From assembly GCA_001051155.2 (NCBI GenBank), contig JYIP02000006.1:3720001-3784000 (forward strand): a stretch of DNA of 64,000 nucleotides, read 5' to 3'. Under the pieces are notes generated by a model, which saw only the letters and a program-made list of their open reading frames with translations, ran no database searches and was not told the origin of the DNA. This document shows positions 46,552 through 58,631 of the stretch, piece after piece. Within the stretch, counting starts at the first letter, position 1; each line of letters starts with the position of its first letter. The position numbers were made by a program, and so were the translations under genes. The DNA is from Chrysoporthe austroafricana (Eukaryota > Ascomycota > Sordariomycetes > Diaporthales > Cryphonectriaceae).

Positions 46552-47056
46552 ACGTTGGGGGACACGTACTCATCCACACTTATCTTTTCCTTTTTTCTTC
46601 TTCTTTCCCTGGATAAACTTCTTAATGTCGTGTATCGGTGCCTATAGGCTTGCCTGCTCACCATGTATCATTAGCCGTATACTCATGTTGAGAATCTGAA
46701 AATCTAGACAATCATAATCGAAAATCTAAAAAGGAGTATCTATACGGTCGGCGTGCTAATCTCATAGTCGACAGAAAGAAATCAGCACTCTATTGCTGAG
46801 TTCGTAAATATTCTCAATGGCCGTGTCGTGAGGAGAGGTAGATTTCATGCGAGCTCCAGGTTGACACAAGGGAGAGAAAGAAGAGGTTTTTGGGGGGGAT
46901 TTAAAAAAAAGTTGGGGGGTGGGGTGGGGGACAGGCACGTCTGCGGCCTACAGAATTCAACAGAAAGCATCTCATATATTAGTTGACAGCGAATTGTATG
47001 CTTGCGTAAGCAGGAAGTAAAACCTATTGGCTCACCTAATGGTGGAAGACAATCAA
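46552..47056. other. spacer between convergent genes with G-rich run
   Basis: Holds the 3' ends of the polyQ gene and of the HET gene. On the plus strand, G tracts of 7, 6, 4 and 5 lie at 46892-46930, broken by an A/T stretch, and could form a G-quadruplex. No gene is supported. Confidence 0.5.
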
Positions 47057-50000
47057 TCATATGATTGTCACCCTTCTCGTCTTCGCAGTCTCGCGGATAG
47101 GCGCATACCGAGGCTGACTGCAATGCTTGTCTCCCAGCTGGAAATACCCAATTCGGGAGTAGACATCACCATACTCTTCTGGAGCCTTGACGAGCACCAA
47201 TCCTGCTGCCCGATTCGGCACCCGGTCACCCGCAGCATCCCGGCGCTTCTCATCTGTATCCTGATCCTCGGAGTACCCGGAAGAGAATCCCGTTTCGTCC
47301 ATCCACTCAATGATGGTCACACACAAGACATCCATTCTCCATCCCACGGAAGCCAGTCGCAGGTCGATTAGATCGGGCCAGAACCATCCCCCCCAAACAT
47401 GGACGCGCTGTTCATGTGCGATCCCGGGGCCCAGCAAACCGTTAGGGCCTACCCAAAGGGAATCGAATACCTCAGTCAGATTCTTAAGGTTGATAACGGT
47501 AATAGTAGAGCGTGGGGAGATATTACGCACGATACTCCTCCCAAAGACCTTCCCTGCTGCCGGGCTTCGCGCCATGAGGGTGGCTCCAATAAGCCCAGTG
47601 TTGAGCCACATCATCCGCCTTTCGGATGCACTCAGTCGTGAAGGCGAGGGCCGGGACTTCTATTGTCACCAGTGAGTGTGTCGGAAATGACGGTCTCAGT
47701 TCTACCAGTCGTGAGAGATAACGGTAGCTATCCAAGCGCCCACGGCCGAGCATGGACCGCCCAACGTCTGGACCGATTGAATTTGGTACGTCATAAGTCG
47801 AACATCCCTCGAAGGCTGTCAGATCGATGTTTTGTCTTCTCTCATGCATGGTGAGAGCGTTTGATGCAGAATCTTTCGGACCCTGTGTGGTGACATTCGA
47901 GGACTCCTGCGCATAGAAAGGCCATTCCATAGGATACATTACAGCGCCCTCGATGGAGGCCCAAGAGAGCGTGTTGACCATAGAGGACGTACAGAGGCGC
48001 ATTCCCCAATCGGATGTTTCCATAATCTGAGAGGAGCGACACCCCTCGCCATAATTCCACCTCCATAGAATCGACGGAAAGAAGCATTCGACAGGGATTC
48101 CGTCGAAGAAGTCGGTCACGGAGTTTTTCGCTATAACAGAGGCGATTCCGTAGAAGGCTGGCACTCTATCGCTGCTTTTTGTGAGTTTCATAGCGGTGTA
48201 ATGAATCACAAGAGACTGCCACAAAGAGCAGAAGGTCAATTGCGAATCCTTGTCTCCGCCGACGTTATGAGCGGTGCACATTTGCCTGAGCTTGAGAGGC
48301 GACGGAGCTTCGGACTCATGGGACGGCTGTAGCCCATTTTCGGAGCGCTGGCACTCCTGGCACTCCCATGACATCTCTTCCTGTCCAAATTTGAGAACCC
48401 GCGGGCTCAAGAGACGCTCTTGGAGAGCCCATGCGCGATTAAACAGAGGTCCTTCCTTTTCATCTTCGTCGAAGAAGTGTGTATCATCGTACGTTCCAGG
48501 AATGGACATCTTAAGTTTGGTCGGGAAGTCGAAGGTCTGTCTGATCCGCGGATTGCGCCACCTGAAGAATCCCTCTGAGGTGTCCTTTGCGCAAACCGCC
48601 GCGATAGTGCAGTACGAGTGGGTGTAAACGAGGCTCATTTCAGCCGCCTCCCGCCTCCAGTCAGTCTCAGAGTCTTGGAGGATACACAGAGAATCGATCC
48701 AGATATAGCGCTGTTTGAGTTTCCTGCATGCTTTGACAGCATCTTGAAGCGTTTGTGGGAGCTTTTCCGGAGGAAATCCCTGCAACATTTCGTCGACCGA
48801 ATCTGATGTGAGTTTGTATGTGTTCGATCGACCCCAACAGTAACTCAGAGTTAGGTACTCGACTGCGACGTCGTCATGGGCTCTGAGATTGAGCCGCAAG
48901 TTTTGACTTCCGTCCGGTGGCCCGACATCCAAAAGTCGAGTCGGTCTATAACCGGGTCTTCCAGCCGCGCTGCGGCATACGGCGTGTTCGGTGCGGCATT
49001 CTTCGATCCACTGCTCAGCCATTGCAAAGATGGAATCAGCTTCTGTGGATACACTGAGGTGCCCCATACTAGGTGACTCCTTGAAAGTGATGTCCTCATT
49101 GGTTCGGGTCCACTGCTCGATCCATGGTGATTTCTCGTCAATACCCACATCCATCGTTCCCAGGTCATGTAGATATAGTTTTGGACAGCCCCGATTCCCA
49201 AGTTTGTACTCAAGGCCGAAGTCTCTACATGATGTGGGCCAACTCCCTGGTTTTGAGCAGCTGAACCACCAGGACCAGTGTACGACGAACCGGAGCGGGA
49301 CAGTCGGCATTATTTTCTGCATTTCGCTGCGGTTGGACCACAGCCGGTGACACACAATCGTACAGAGGTGACACCCTTGCAAGGCTGAAGCAAGCAGGCT
49401 CGCGGTTGAGGGATGAAATTCGAATGACTCCCATAGGTGCCGAGTAAACGGCGAGTAGTTCCAGGTGGTATCCGGTTCGGTTTCGGGTTTCGCGGGGTCC
49501 TTGTCGTGAAGTCGGTTGTTGAGAAGTCGAGACACCTTGCAGACGTATTGACAGTAGTTACAGAGGCGATTCAGATCCACAGTATTGTTTTTGTCGGCAA
49601 GGTCATCAGCCGGAAGGAAGAAAGGCATTCGACCTGTGCAAAAAGGGTCCAGCAAGGCGTCCGAATCCCATGAACCGATCCTAGGGTTGATATCGTCGTC
49701 AAGGATCGGCTTCTCCTGCGATTCATCGTCGGAGCTCTCTGTACGCTCCTTTGACCCGTCTGAAGGGCCCTCTCGATCGTCTCTGGCCACCGTGCTCCTC
49801 GCCTTATCACCCATGTTGAACTGCAACCTCTTTTGCTCGTCCTTTCGTTTCCTTTTTCTTCTTTCTTTTCTAAGGGTCTCGGCCTGAAATAGATGTGCAA
49901 AATCCGACGCCGATGCGCCCAGAGGAGCGTTGAAGGTGCTCAAGATAACATACTGCCCTCTTTCTGAAGACATAAGCTCCCTGAAATTTTGTGTGAGAGG

Positions 50001-50174
50001 CATGAATATAGTAGGCTGCGACACATAATCCAGTGGCACCACAGCTGTATCCGGATTGGCGGTCACAACAGGGCTGCCTGGTTGGGTATCCAAGTTGTAG
50101 TATATGATGTCCACGGCAGCAACCGGATCAAATGACCTAGTCTTGCTTGTATAACCGGCGAACGGTGCATCCAT
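47057..50174 (-). CDS. HET domain protein (heterokaryon incompatibility type)
   Basis: Two exons, 50174-47531 and 47448-47057 (82-nt intron), give 1011 residues; the C-terminal exon (VHVWGGWFWPDLIDLRLASV and GLVLVKAPEEYGDVYSRIGYF) is typical of HET C-termini and supports the join. An N-terminal extension of about 430 residues contains a polybasic stretch (RKERRKRKRK) and a Cys-rich part (LCNYCQYVCK, GCHLCTIVCHRL). The HET core begins near residue 440: LTLSYCWG, LPQTLQDAVKACRKLKQRYI, WIDSLCILQDSETDW, then AEMSLVYTHSYCTIAA and NRAWALQERLLSPRVLKF. HET proteins trigger cell death when incompatible hyphae fuse, or act in innate-immunity-like signalling. The partner gene is not visible in this window. 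Confidence 0.92.
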
Positions 50175-51060
50175 ATTGCTGGTCTGGCGTCGAGACTGTT
50201 GACGGTGCGATTCTCATGTGCTTTCAGTCTACCTCAACCCCAGCAGCTGTGCCAAGAAGATCCAATTCCCGCATGGGTGTCCCTCTCATGCTGATGGAAT
50301 GCTTGAAGTGAGTCAAGTTTTGATCTGGAGTTGTGTTTCGAAAGTACGCAAATAGTGTCACAAGACTTTTGACAAGGCTTTTCACATATGCAAGGTGAGT
50401 CGGTGTGCAGACTACCCCAGCCTCAGCATCGCCCGACCAAGGCAGCCATGCATCTTATGCACTGGCTCTAAGTTGGACCTACCACACTCATGTTTCTTGT
50501 TCCTGTCTGTTGATAAAAGAGAGGGTCTAAGCCGGGTTTTGGATTCTGCAGTTCCTGAACCATGGTGTGTCCCACGGTAATGTTTTGGTTGACTGGGGAT
50601 GCTGCGAGTAAGTGAGATGTGTCGCCAGGGAGGATATGGTTGTAGTAACGATATATAGGGGCGAAAACTGGACAGATGTCGAAGGATGTCGAAGGGGGAC
50701 GTTGAAGCGACAGTCCTAAACAGGCTAGCCCTGAATCTGCTGCCGCCTCATCCAGGCACGCCAGGGGTCAGGGGCAGTCGGAGTACTCTGGTACTAGGCG
50801 AAATATGGGGCACCCCACGTCAGCCTTTCCAGGGGTACGTACCTTGGCTGCTGCGACGTCGACGCTCAAAAGAACAGCTGTAGCTTCATGAGTTCACATT
50901 CAATCTTGAAAACCCTCAGAAGCAGCACCTCGTCGCCAAACACATCCAGGCTCTCGACGGGTGTGCTTGCTGACAAGTATCATCACCTTTGTGCATCAAT
51001 TGCTCGTCGACTTGTCAAAAGCACTTGTCTCCCTACTGACGACGGGCTACGAGTTCCACA
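50175..51060. promoter_or_regulatory. divergent promoter region (HET gene / glucosidase I)
   Basis: This 886-bp stretch separates divergent starts at 50174 and 51061. No known element was recognised, and short frames have no domain. Confidence 0.4.
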
Positions 51061-53665
51061 ATGGCGGTCCCTCGCCCGCTGGCCATGCTGGCCAGCCTTC
51101 TCTGGTCATTCCTGTTGATCGCTGGCACTTTCGCGCAGGACGAGGCTGTCCTAAATGCCGAGATAGGCCGCCTGAACAACCAGAGCCTCCACTGGGGCCC
51201 TTACCGGCCCAACCTCTACTTTGGCGTCCGCCAGCGCGCACCTAATTCCTTGTTGACTGGTCTTATGTGGTCCAATGTCGATAATTACCAAGTCGCACGG
51301 GACAGTAAGACACACCTCCAACCCTGCCTCTCATGTAGCAGGCATTTGTTGACCCACTCTGTGCAGACCTCAGGTACACCTGTGAACAACACCAAGGAAT
51401 GGCCGGCTACGGCTGGGACGAGTATGACATCCGCAAGGGAGGCGTGCAGACTATCCATGATTCTGGAAATGGCGTCGACATCACTACCTCTTTCGTCAAG
51501 GTTCCTGGAGGCGCCAATGGCGGCAGCTGGGCAGCCAGGATCAAGGGCGTTCCTCGAGATGGAGTCCCCCATGATGCGAGGACTCAAGTTGTCCTGTTCC
51601 TTGGCCAAGAGGGATTTGGCAGCACCATCGAACCTCAGGCGAACGGCGACGAGAACGGCTTTCCTGGAGATGTGACCTTCAGCGGTAGCTCAGATTCGCT
51701 TGGGAGATTCAAGGTGATTGTCACCAAGGGTACGGGCGAACACCCTCCCTCGGGGACAGACTTTGATGAGAACCAGGATCTGGAGAAGACCGTCGTTCAG
51801 TCCCTCCATCTCCCCTCAGAGCTTCTCTGGCAGGCAAAGGCCATCGCCATGCGCCAGATGGGCGAGCGGATGAACGAGATGATGCCTCGCATCAACCAGG
51901 AGGCACCGCCACCAGCTTGGCAGATGTACGGACTGTCCAACAAACCTGGTCCTGGTAATACGCACATCATCCAGAAGATCTTTGAGGGCCCCTTTGAGTT
52001 CGACATCCTCTTCTCTAGCGCCTCGGCCGGTAAGGACCTGACCAGTGACGACCTGACCAGAGAGATCAAGGAGACAACCGAGTCTTTTGGAGAGCGTTTC
52101 ACCAGCGTCTTTGCCCCTCAGGCTCCATACGCGACGGAGCGATACAAGACATTTGGCCGTAGTATGTTGTCCAACTTGATCGGTGGGATTGGCTACTTTC
52201 ACGGCCAGCACCTGGTCGACCGCTCTTACGCCGCGGAGTACGAAGAGGATGACGAGGGCTTCTGGGATGCTGCTGCGGAGGCGAGGAACCGCAAACAGCA
52301 GAAGCTCGAGGGCCCATATGAATTGTTCTCGAGCATTCCCTCTCGACCGTTCTTCCCGAGAGGCTTCCTTTGGGACGAGGGCTTCCACCTCCTTCCCATC
52401 GCGGACTGGGACATGGACTTGACTCTCGAGATCCTGAAGAGCTGGTTCAACCTCATGGACGAAGATGGCTGGATTCCTCGTGAGATGATCCTGGGTGAGG
52501 AGGCAAGGAGCAAAGTTCCTGAGGAGTTTCAGGTCCAGTATCCGCACTATGCTAATCCACCGACGCTCTTCTTCATCATCGACACCTACATCGCCAAGCT
52601 ACAGAAGATTGCCAACGGCAGCGCCGGCTCCCAGAAGGAGACACTCTCGCAAGACGAGAGACTCGGCACTGCCTACCTTGACAACACCAGCCTCGGCCTG
52701 GATTATCTTCGCCAGCTGTACCCCCTCATGCGCAGACAATTCGACTGGTTCAAGAAGACTCAGTACGGCGATATCAAGTCCTACGATCGCGAGGCTTATT
52801 CTTCAAAGGAGGCATACCGCTGGAGAGGTCGAACCCCTCGACATGTTCTGACCAGCGGGATGGACGACTACCCTCGCCCGCAACCCCCTCACCCCGCAGA
52901 GCTGCATGTCGACCTCATGGCCTGGGTGGGCATGATGACCAAGTCGCTCATCAACGTAGCGCAGACGATTGGCATCGCCGAGGACGTCGAGGAGTTTAAG
53001 AAGGTCCTCGATGCAATCGAGCACAACCTGGACGACCTCCACTGGTCGGAAGCGGAGGGCTGCTACTGCGACGCCACCATCGACGACTACGAGGAAAACC
53101 AGCTGGTGTGCCACAAGGGCTACGTCTCGCTCATGCCGTTCCTCACCGGCCTTCTGAAGCCGGACAGCCCCAGGCTGGGCAAGATCCTGGACTTAATCGG
53201 CGACGAGGAGGAGCTGTGGAGCTCTCATGGCATCCGCAGCCTGAGCAAGAAGTCCGAGTTCTACGGCACGGACGAGAATTATTGGCGCAGTCCTGTGTGG
53301 GTCAACATGAACTACATGGCTGTGACGCAGCTTTACGTGAGTACTGATCTCGTCTCCCTCACGCCCCCCCCCTGGGCCCCGCGGGGGACCTAACAACTGC
53401 TAACGGCGCCTACCAGAACGTGGCCACACAGCCCGGCCCACACCAGCCCAAGGCCAAGGACCTCTACTCCCACCTGCGCAAGAACCTCGTCGACACCATC
53501 TACAAGGCCTGGGAGGAGACGGGCTTCGCGTGGGAGCAGTACAACCCGGAGACGGGCGCGGGCCAGCGGACGCAGCACTTCACGGGCTGGACGAGCCTGG
53601 TCGTCAAGATCATGGCGATGCCGGACCTGGGCGGCTCCGGCGCCCACGCTAGGGACGAGCTGTGA
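51061..53665 (+). CDS. ER mannosyl-oligosaccharide glucosidase (glucosidase I, GH63)
   Basis: Three exons, 51061-51304, 51367-53336 and 53417-53665, give 820 residues. An N-terminal hydrophobic signal (PLAMLASLLWSFLLIAGTFA) is followed by SLHWGPYRPNLYFGVRQRAP, the GH63 N-terminal hallmark. Later family blocks include YERYKT-like TERYKTFGRSMLSNL, PSRPFFPRGFLWDEGFHLLP, WIPREMILGEEARSKVP and HRSPVW-like YWRSPVWVNMNYMAV, with candidate acids in FLWDEGFH and near the end. It removes the outer alpha-1,2-glucose from Glc3Man9GlcNAc2 right after transfer to protein, the first step of N-glycan trimming and calnexin entry. The protein ends in RDEL, an HDEL-like ER retrieval signal, which suggests a luminal form. 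Orthologous to yeast Cwh41. Confidence 0.95.
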
Positions 53666-54162
53666 GCGAGCCCATCTCGGCGTCGGGAGATATGAATATT
53701 TCATGCCCGGGCAGCGAAGGAGGGCGGTGGGCATCTGTTCTGGAGAAAAAAAGGCCTTTGTGATATACCCAAACATCGTCGCATCATGCATGAGTGGAGC
53801 TGGATGACTGATGGGTTCGACGAGACATTTCGTGATAGAGAGCACGTGCAAATTTTTGAGAGCAAATGCACAAATCATTGAGCAAAAGGACGACAAAAAA
53901 GCAAAGAAGGGATTGTCAGGACATGATGTGTCTGTCTGCCTGACGAGGCGTCTGTGGTATGTGTGAATTCGTATGTAAGAAGTGATGCATTTTGTGCTCT
54001 TGTTCTGCCCTATAGGAAGCCATTCCCGCTCACGATAATGATTCAGTAGCCCAGCCTCGAACGCCTATCCTAGATATCCACCCCCTTGTATGAGTACAGC
54101 TGATTCTAGGCCCACCTAGCCGTCATTTCGTTTCGCCTTGCCGATGCCCGCTCACCTGCCGC
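53666..54162. other. spacer between convergent genes
   Basis: Holds the 3' ends of glucosidase I and the RabGAP gene. No gene is supported. Confidence 0.5.
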
Positions 54163-56958
54163 TCATCGCGCGGGCGCCTGATCCGGCCTCGCCGAGAACC
54201 CCTCACCCTGCTTCGCGACCTCCTTCCTCGGCAGGACCTCCACGTCCCTGCTCAGCAGGCGTCGCAGCTCAGGCGTGATGACCTTCTTGGGCTCGGGCTC
54301 GGCCTGCTTGCCCTTGTTCTGCTGGTTGTTGGTGGCAGAGGAGCCGCCGTTCGTAGGCAACAGGGACGGCGCGGCCGTGGAAAGGTTGAAGCGCGGCGGG
54401 GGGAAGTTGGGCTTCTTGTCGATGGCCTCGATGAGGCGCCGGAATTTGCGGAAGAGGGCCTCGGCGCGGATGAGTGTGGATTCCAGGTCGATTGTGCCGG
54501 AGAGCTCATTGACTGCAGAAACGGTGTCAGCATCCTGATAACAACAGCAGGCGGGGCGGGACAAGCTAGGGCACGTACCGTATTTGAGCACCTCATCGAA
54601 ATGCTTCAGGTGCGTCATGATCACATCACGATGCTTCTCCAGAATCGCCAGTGCCACAAACAAGTGGAAACTGCTGGTCAGATGATCTGTCCAGAGCGCT
54701 TCCCACAGCCGCAGTATATCCAGCCACGGGAACTCGCGCTTGTACCACACTAGCAACATTCGGAAGAAGAAAAAGAAATTGGTACTGTCAGCCATGTCCA
54801 GGTGTTCCCACAGCTTAGGGTCCATGAAGTGTACCAGCTGGTCGAGCGTAGTCAGCTGCATGCGCATGCCGGACTGGTCCCTCAAAAAATTGCGTTCCAT
54901 GCGGTCCATGAAGTGCTGGAACGCCCAGAAGGCGATGGCGTCGTCCTGGATGACGGCGTAGATAGGCGCAAGCAGGTCGGACATGCCCTGGACGTAGCCC
55001 AGCTCCTTGTTGTATTCATTGTACGTGAGGAGCAGGTCCTTCATCTGTTCCAAATGCACATTGGTGCCGACCTCGGCGAAGGGGGAGTCTGGATCTGGGT
55101 GAGGGATGTTCTCGCCGGCGAAAATTGGGACGTTCCGGTCGGTACGGTGGACGTCTTTCTCTGCTCGAAAGCGTCAGTTTGCTGGTGAAATAAAATGACA
55201 ATAGAGAAACGGAAACGTACCAATTCGACCACGTTGCTCTCTCCACCAGTCGCCCTCATCGCCTTGGCCACCCAGATCAACGAGGCGCTCCCACCACGCA
55301 CCCTTGAGCTTCACATATGCGTCCCTCAAGGATGCGATCTGGGCTCTCCGCTCGACCTCGGTGCTATGCCAGTCATATACGCCCAGCAAGAACAGCCAGG
55401 CCTCCTTCCGCACACCATCCTCCGGGTCCAAGCCACCATGGAATACCCTGTCCTTCACCTCATCGATCGTCACGGATAGTCTTCCGGTTGTGGGATCGAA
55501 AAAGGTCTCCCACTCCTTCATGGTGACAGGCTTTCTCCTCTCCTCCAGCGAGAAGGAGCTGGTGCCCTCAATCAGCTCGAATTCACCGACATCCGTGTCC
55601 TCCATCTCCATCACGTCCTGCGCGGTCCATATCCTCTGGCGGCGGTCCCTCTCGCTCTGTTCCGCTATGCCCATCGCCCACCGCGCCAGATATATCCTCG
55701 CGCTGTCAAACTCATCCTGCAGTGTCTTGACCTCGGGGTTGCGGAGCAGGTTCCTAACCTGAGGCGGCAGGCGGGGGTTGTCGATGACTTCATGAGCGGC
55801 GTTCCGCGTGAAGGTCGTGACCTTGCTGAACTTTTCCATGATGTTCCAGCCAGTCTCCTTCACGAACTTGGTAAAAGGGTCCATCTGTGCATCCCTACTT
55901 GGTCCTGGGCCAGAGCCTCGGTTCGTGCCAGCTGCGCCTCCAATCGTGATGCCGCGGCTGCTATCCTGGCGACCGATGGACGAGGCCGTGCTGGCCGTTG
56001 GTTTGGTGCCGAAGCCGATGCTATCCTCCTTGCTGGGCTCGACCAGGTAGATGTTGGGCTCCGCGACGCTCCTCTCGATCTTGACGTACCTCCTCAGCCA
56101 CCTCAGCACCTCGTCCCCTCCCCAGAACATCTGCCCGCTCTCCCCGAACGGGTCGAGCCTGTCCTTCATGTGTTTCTTCTTCTGCAGGATCGTCGACTCG
56201 CACTCGCTGTCGTGGAAGAACAGCGCAGGGAAGCTGTCGCCGGCCCGGCTATTTATGATCACGGAGCCGAACCACCACCCGAGGCTGGGCGGGCGGACCA
56301 GGAGCGAGTAGACGGCGCTGACGGGGATGGCGAAGGCATAGTGGCCCACGGAGCCACGGTGCGTGGTGACGGTCGGCGGAGGAGGGACGAGGTAGGACTG
56401 CTTCGGAGGGGAGTCGCCCTCGGAGAGGTCGACCTTGACGTAGATGCTGGCGGCCTCGCCGAGCTGCGACTCCGGGATCCATGCCAGGAGGAGGTCCGCC
56501 GAGGCTATAGACTGCGAACTGTGGGACTCATCTGCGGGCCGGGCGCCGGGAGGAGGCTTCTGCTGCAGCAGGGCTATGAAGCCGGGGATGTTGTCCTTGG
56601 CCGAGGGCGTCGGATGTATGTAGACCTGCGCGCTCACGGGTCAGCTGTGTGCACCTGCGGACAGGCGGGAGGGCGGCGGTGCGGGAGGTACCTTGCTCTT
56701 GGAGTAGAGAAGCTTGACCCCCCTCCCGGTCTCCGTGTGCGTGATGGTGTTGTATTCCCCCTCCTCGTCGTCGCTCATGGCGTAGAGGCTCCCTGCCGGG
56801 GACGCTGGGCGCGCGGGTTGTGTATCCTGGGTTCCTCGTGCGGGAGGCAGCCCGCCAGACGTCATCGTAGGGACGTCACGGACCGCGGGCGCTCCGGAGG
56901 GCGGTGCTTGCTGGCCGGGCTGCTGTCGAGCTGTGTCTGGCAGTTTCCTGAGGACCAT
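54163..56958 (-). CDS. gyp7: TBC-domain Rab GTPase-activating protein, Gyp7 type
   Basis: Four exons, 56958-56692, 56625-55221, 55160-54579 and 54512-54163, give 867 residues. The upstream in-frame codon at 57075 is GTG, so the ATG at 56958 is chosen. The joined sequence GVKLLYSKSKVYIHPTPSAK across intron 1 is typical of fungal Gyp7. The N-terminal half carries the lipid-associating module (WWFGSVIINSRAGDSFPALF). The TBC domain begins at GGLDPEDGVRKEAWLFLLGV and holds the Arg finger in DVHRTDRN and the Gln finger in YVQGMSD. Gyp7 inactivates Ypt7/Rab7-type GTPases and so controls vacuole and late endosome fusion. The C-terminal 100 residues are low-complexity. Its Mso1-like neighbour shares the strand but is a separate gene. 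Confidence 0.93.
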
Positions 56959-57848
56959 AGGGATTCGCAGAGGGTAACGCAGGAGAGAGAGAGAGGCGTG
57001 TAGTCTAGCGAGAGGGGGGAGGTGGTGGTGGGCGTGGGAGCAAGGACGGTCATATGATATGTTCCATCTGGGCACGCCGAGCGCTGGCTGCTGTGCTGGG
57101 GCGCGGCTGAGTGACGCAGGCGGGCAGGCAGGCGGGCGAGGCGTCTACCCCGCGAGTCACCCTAGCCGCACCTAGTCGCATGCAGCCGAGGGGCATTACG
57201 CACTGAAGGTGGCGCTAACTCGCCACGCTGCAGCCCTGCGCGGGCTTCTGATAGCGGCTGCGCGGGCTTGCTGGGTAGGGCCGCCGTAGCACGCCTCAGA
57301 CACGCGGCCTCCGCGCAGCGTTTGCGATAACCGTCTCTCAAAAGTCGGACGATGGCCCTGGCAGGAGGACTCACTGAAGGGAGTCCTGGCCCTCTTGGGG
57401 ATATCTGACATGTCTCTCGACACAATAATTCCTCCGCCTTACCTTCGGACAGGCGGAGCGCGAGCCTGTCCGGGAACAAGACTGCGCACTGCACTGCCTC
57501 GCTCGCACTGCGGGTCGGAGACGGGATGCCACGATGCCACCATCGTAAGACATTCTCTTTCTGCCTCACGTGCAGACAGGCCTTCCGTGTGGAGCCACAT
57601 GTATGACGGGGATGCATTCAGCGCCCAAATTCTATATACCGCTGTCTCCCCTACCCAGAACTCCTTGCTGAGCCGAACTGATCCAAACTCATGTGCTGAA
57701 CAAAGAAAAAAAAAAACGCCTTTGCTCCTATCGTACCCGCCCATATCAGATAGAGAAAATCGTAGGTCGGCTTGTGAGGGCCTATACTGCTTCCCACATC
57801 CTCATGCGTACCGCCCTCGACGCCTCTCCCCTGTGACAGCCCTGTTGA
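56959..57848. other. promoter and 3' UTR spacer
   Basis: 890 bp between two minus-strand genes. GC-rich with short CT runs; many overlapping short frames but none with a domain. Confidence 0.45.
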
Positions 57849-58631
57849 CTATCGCATCCGCGGTCCGCTGGGCAGGCCACCCGTCCTCCTCGGCCCCGTA
57901 GGCAGACCACCACCTCCTCCCGCAGCCCACCTCCCACCGAGCCCCGCGGGGGGTGCCGCCGCGCCGCCGGGCGAGGAGGGCGAATAACCACCACCATAGT
58001 TGCCCGCCCTGTACGGGTCGTAGTCGTCGCCTCCGCCCCCACTGCCGCCTCCTCCCTGCTGCTGCTGCGGCGGCGGCGCAAAGGGGCTCGTGGCGCTGCC
58101 CGGGCTCGTCGTCCTCGCGCCCCCGCCGAGTCGCCCCCTCAGCCGGTCCTGTATGCTGCTGCCCGCGCTCGCCGTCGTCTGGTAGCTCCCGGACCTCTGG
58201 CTCGGCAGCCCGGGCCGCGCCTGCAGCCCCGGGTCCGGCGAGGCGGCGCTGCGCTGCGCGAAGGGGTTCCGGGCGTTGACGCCGCCCGCTGCCTGCGCGG
58301 GCCCCCCGCCCCCGCCCCCGCCCGCGCCCGCGGCGCGGTTCTTATCCCACAGCGACGACAAGCCCCCGCCGGCGCTCGCGCTGGGCTGCAGGTTGCCGTA
58401 CCGCGAGCTGACGGCGGGCTGGGTGACGACGGGCGTCGGCGGCGGCGCCTTCGGGTCCGGCGGCAGCCAGCCCGGGAAGCCGCTGCCCTTCTCCGTGTAG
58501 TGCTGGCGCAGCACCCGGCACACGTACGTGTCGTCCTCGGTGTCGCCGTCGGCCTCGCTGTTGAAGACGCTACGCTGCAGGCTGGACACGGAGTTGTTGA
58601 CGCGCGAGGCGATGTTGGAGTACCACGACAT
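57849..58631 (-). CDS. Mso1-like Sec1-binding protein
   Basis: A single exon of 260 residues from an ATG at 58631. The first 60 residues (WYSNIASRVNNSVSSLQRSV and SEADGDTEDDTYVCRVLRQH, ending in GFPGWLPPDPKAP) match the Sec1-binding region of Mso1. That short helix docks on the Sec1/Munc18 protein and helps assemble SNAREs at sites of exocytosis on the plasma membrane. The remaining 200 residues are low-complexity Gly/Ser/Pro/Arg, including poly-Gly runs and a short Gln run. The family's function sits in the N-terminus, so the divergent tail is normal. Location beside Gyp7 and glucosidase I groups three secretory genes. Confidence 0.85.
   Translation of the reverse strand: MSWYSNIASRVNNSVSSLQRSVFNSEADGDTEDDTYVCRVLRQHYTEKGSGFPGWLPPDPKAPPPTPVVTQPAVSSRYGNLQPSASAGGGLSSLWDKNRAAGAGGGGGGGPAQAAGGVNARNPFAQRSAASPDPGLQARPGLPSQRSGSYQTTASAGSSIQDRLRGRLGGGARTTSPGSATSPFAPPPQQQQGGGGSGGGGDDYDPYRAGNYGGGYSPSSPGGAAAPPAGLGGRWAAGGGGGLPTGPRRTGGLPSGPRMR

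Noticed and set aside
55792..57003. 403-codon plus-strand frame opposite the RabGAP gene
   Set aside because: Antisense of a well-supported TBC-domain exon.
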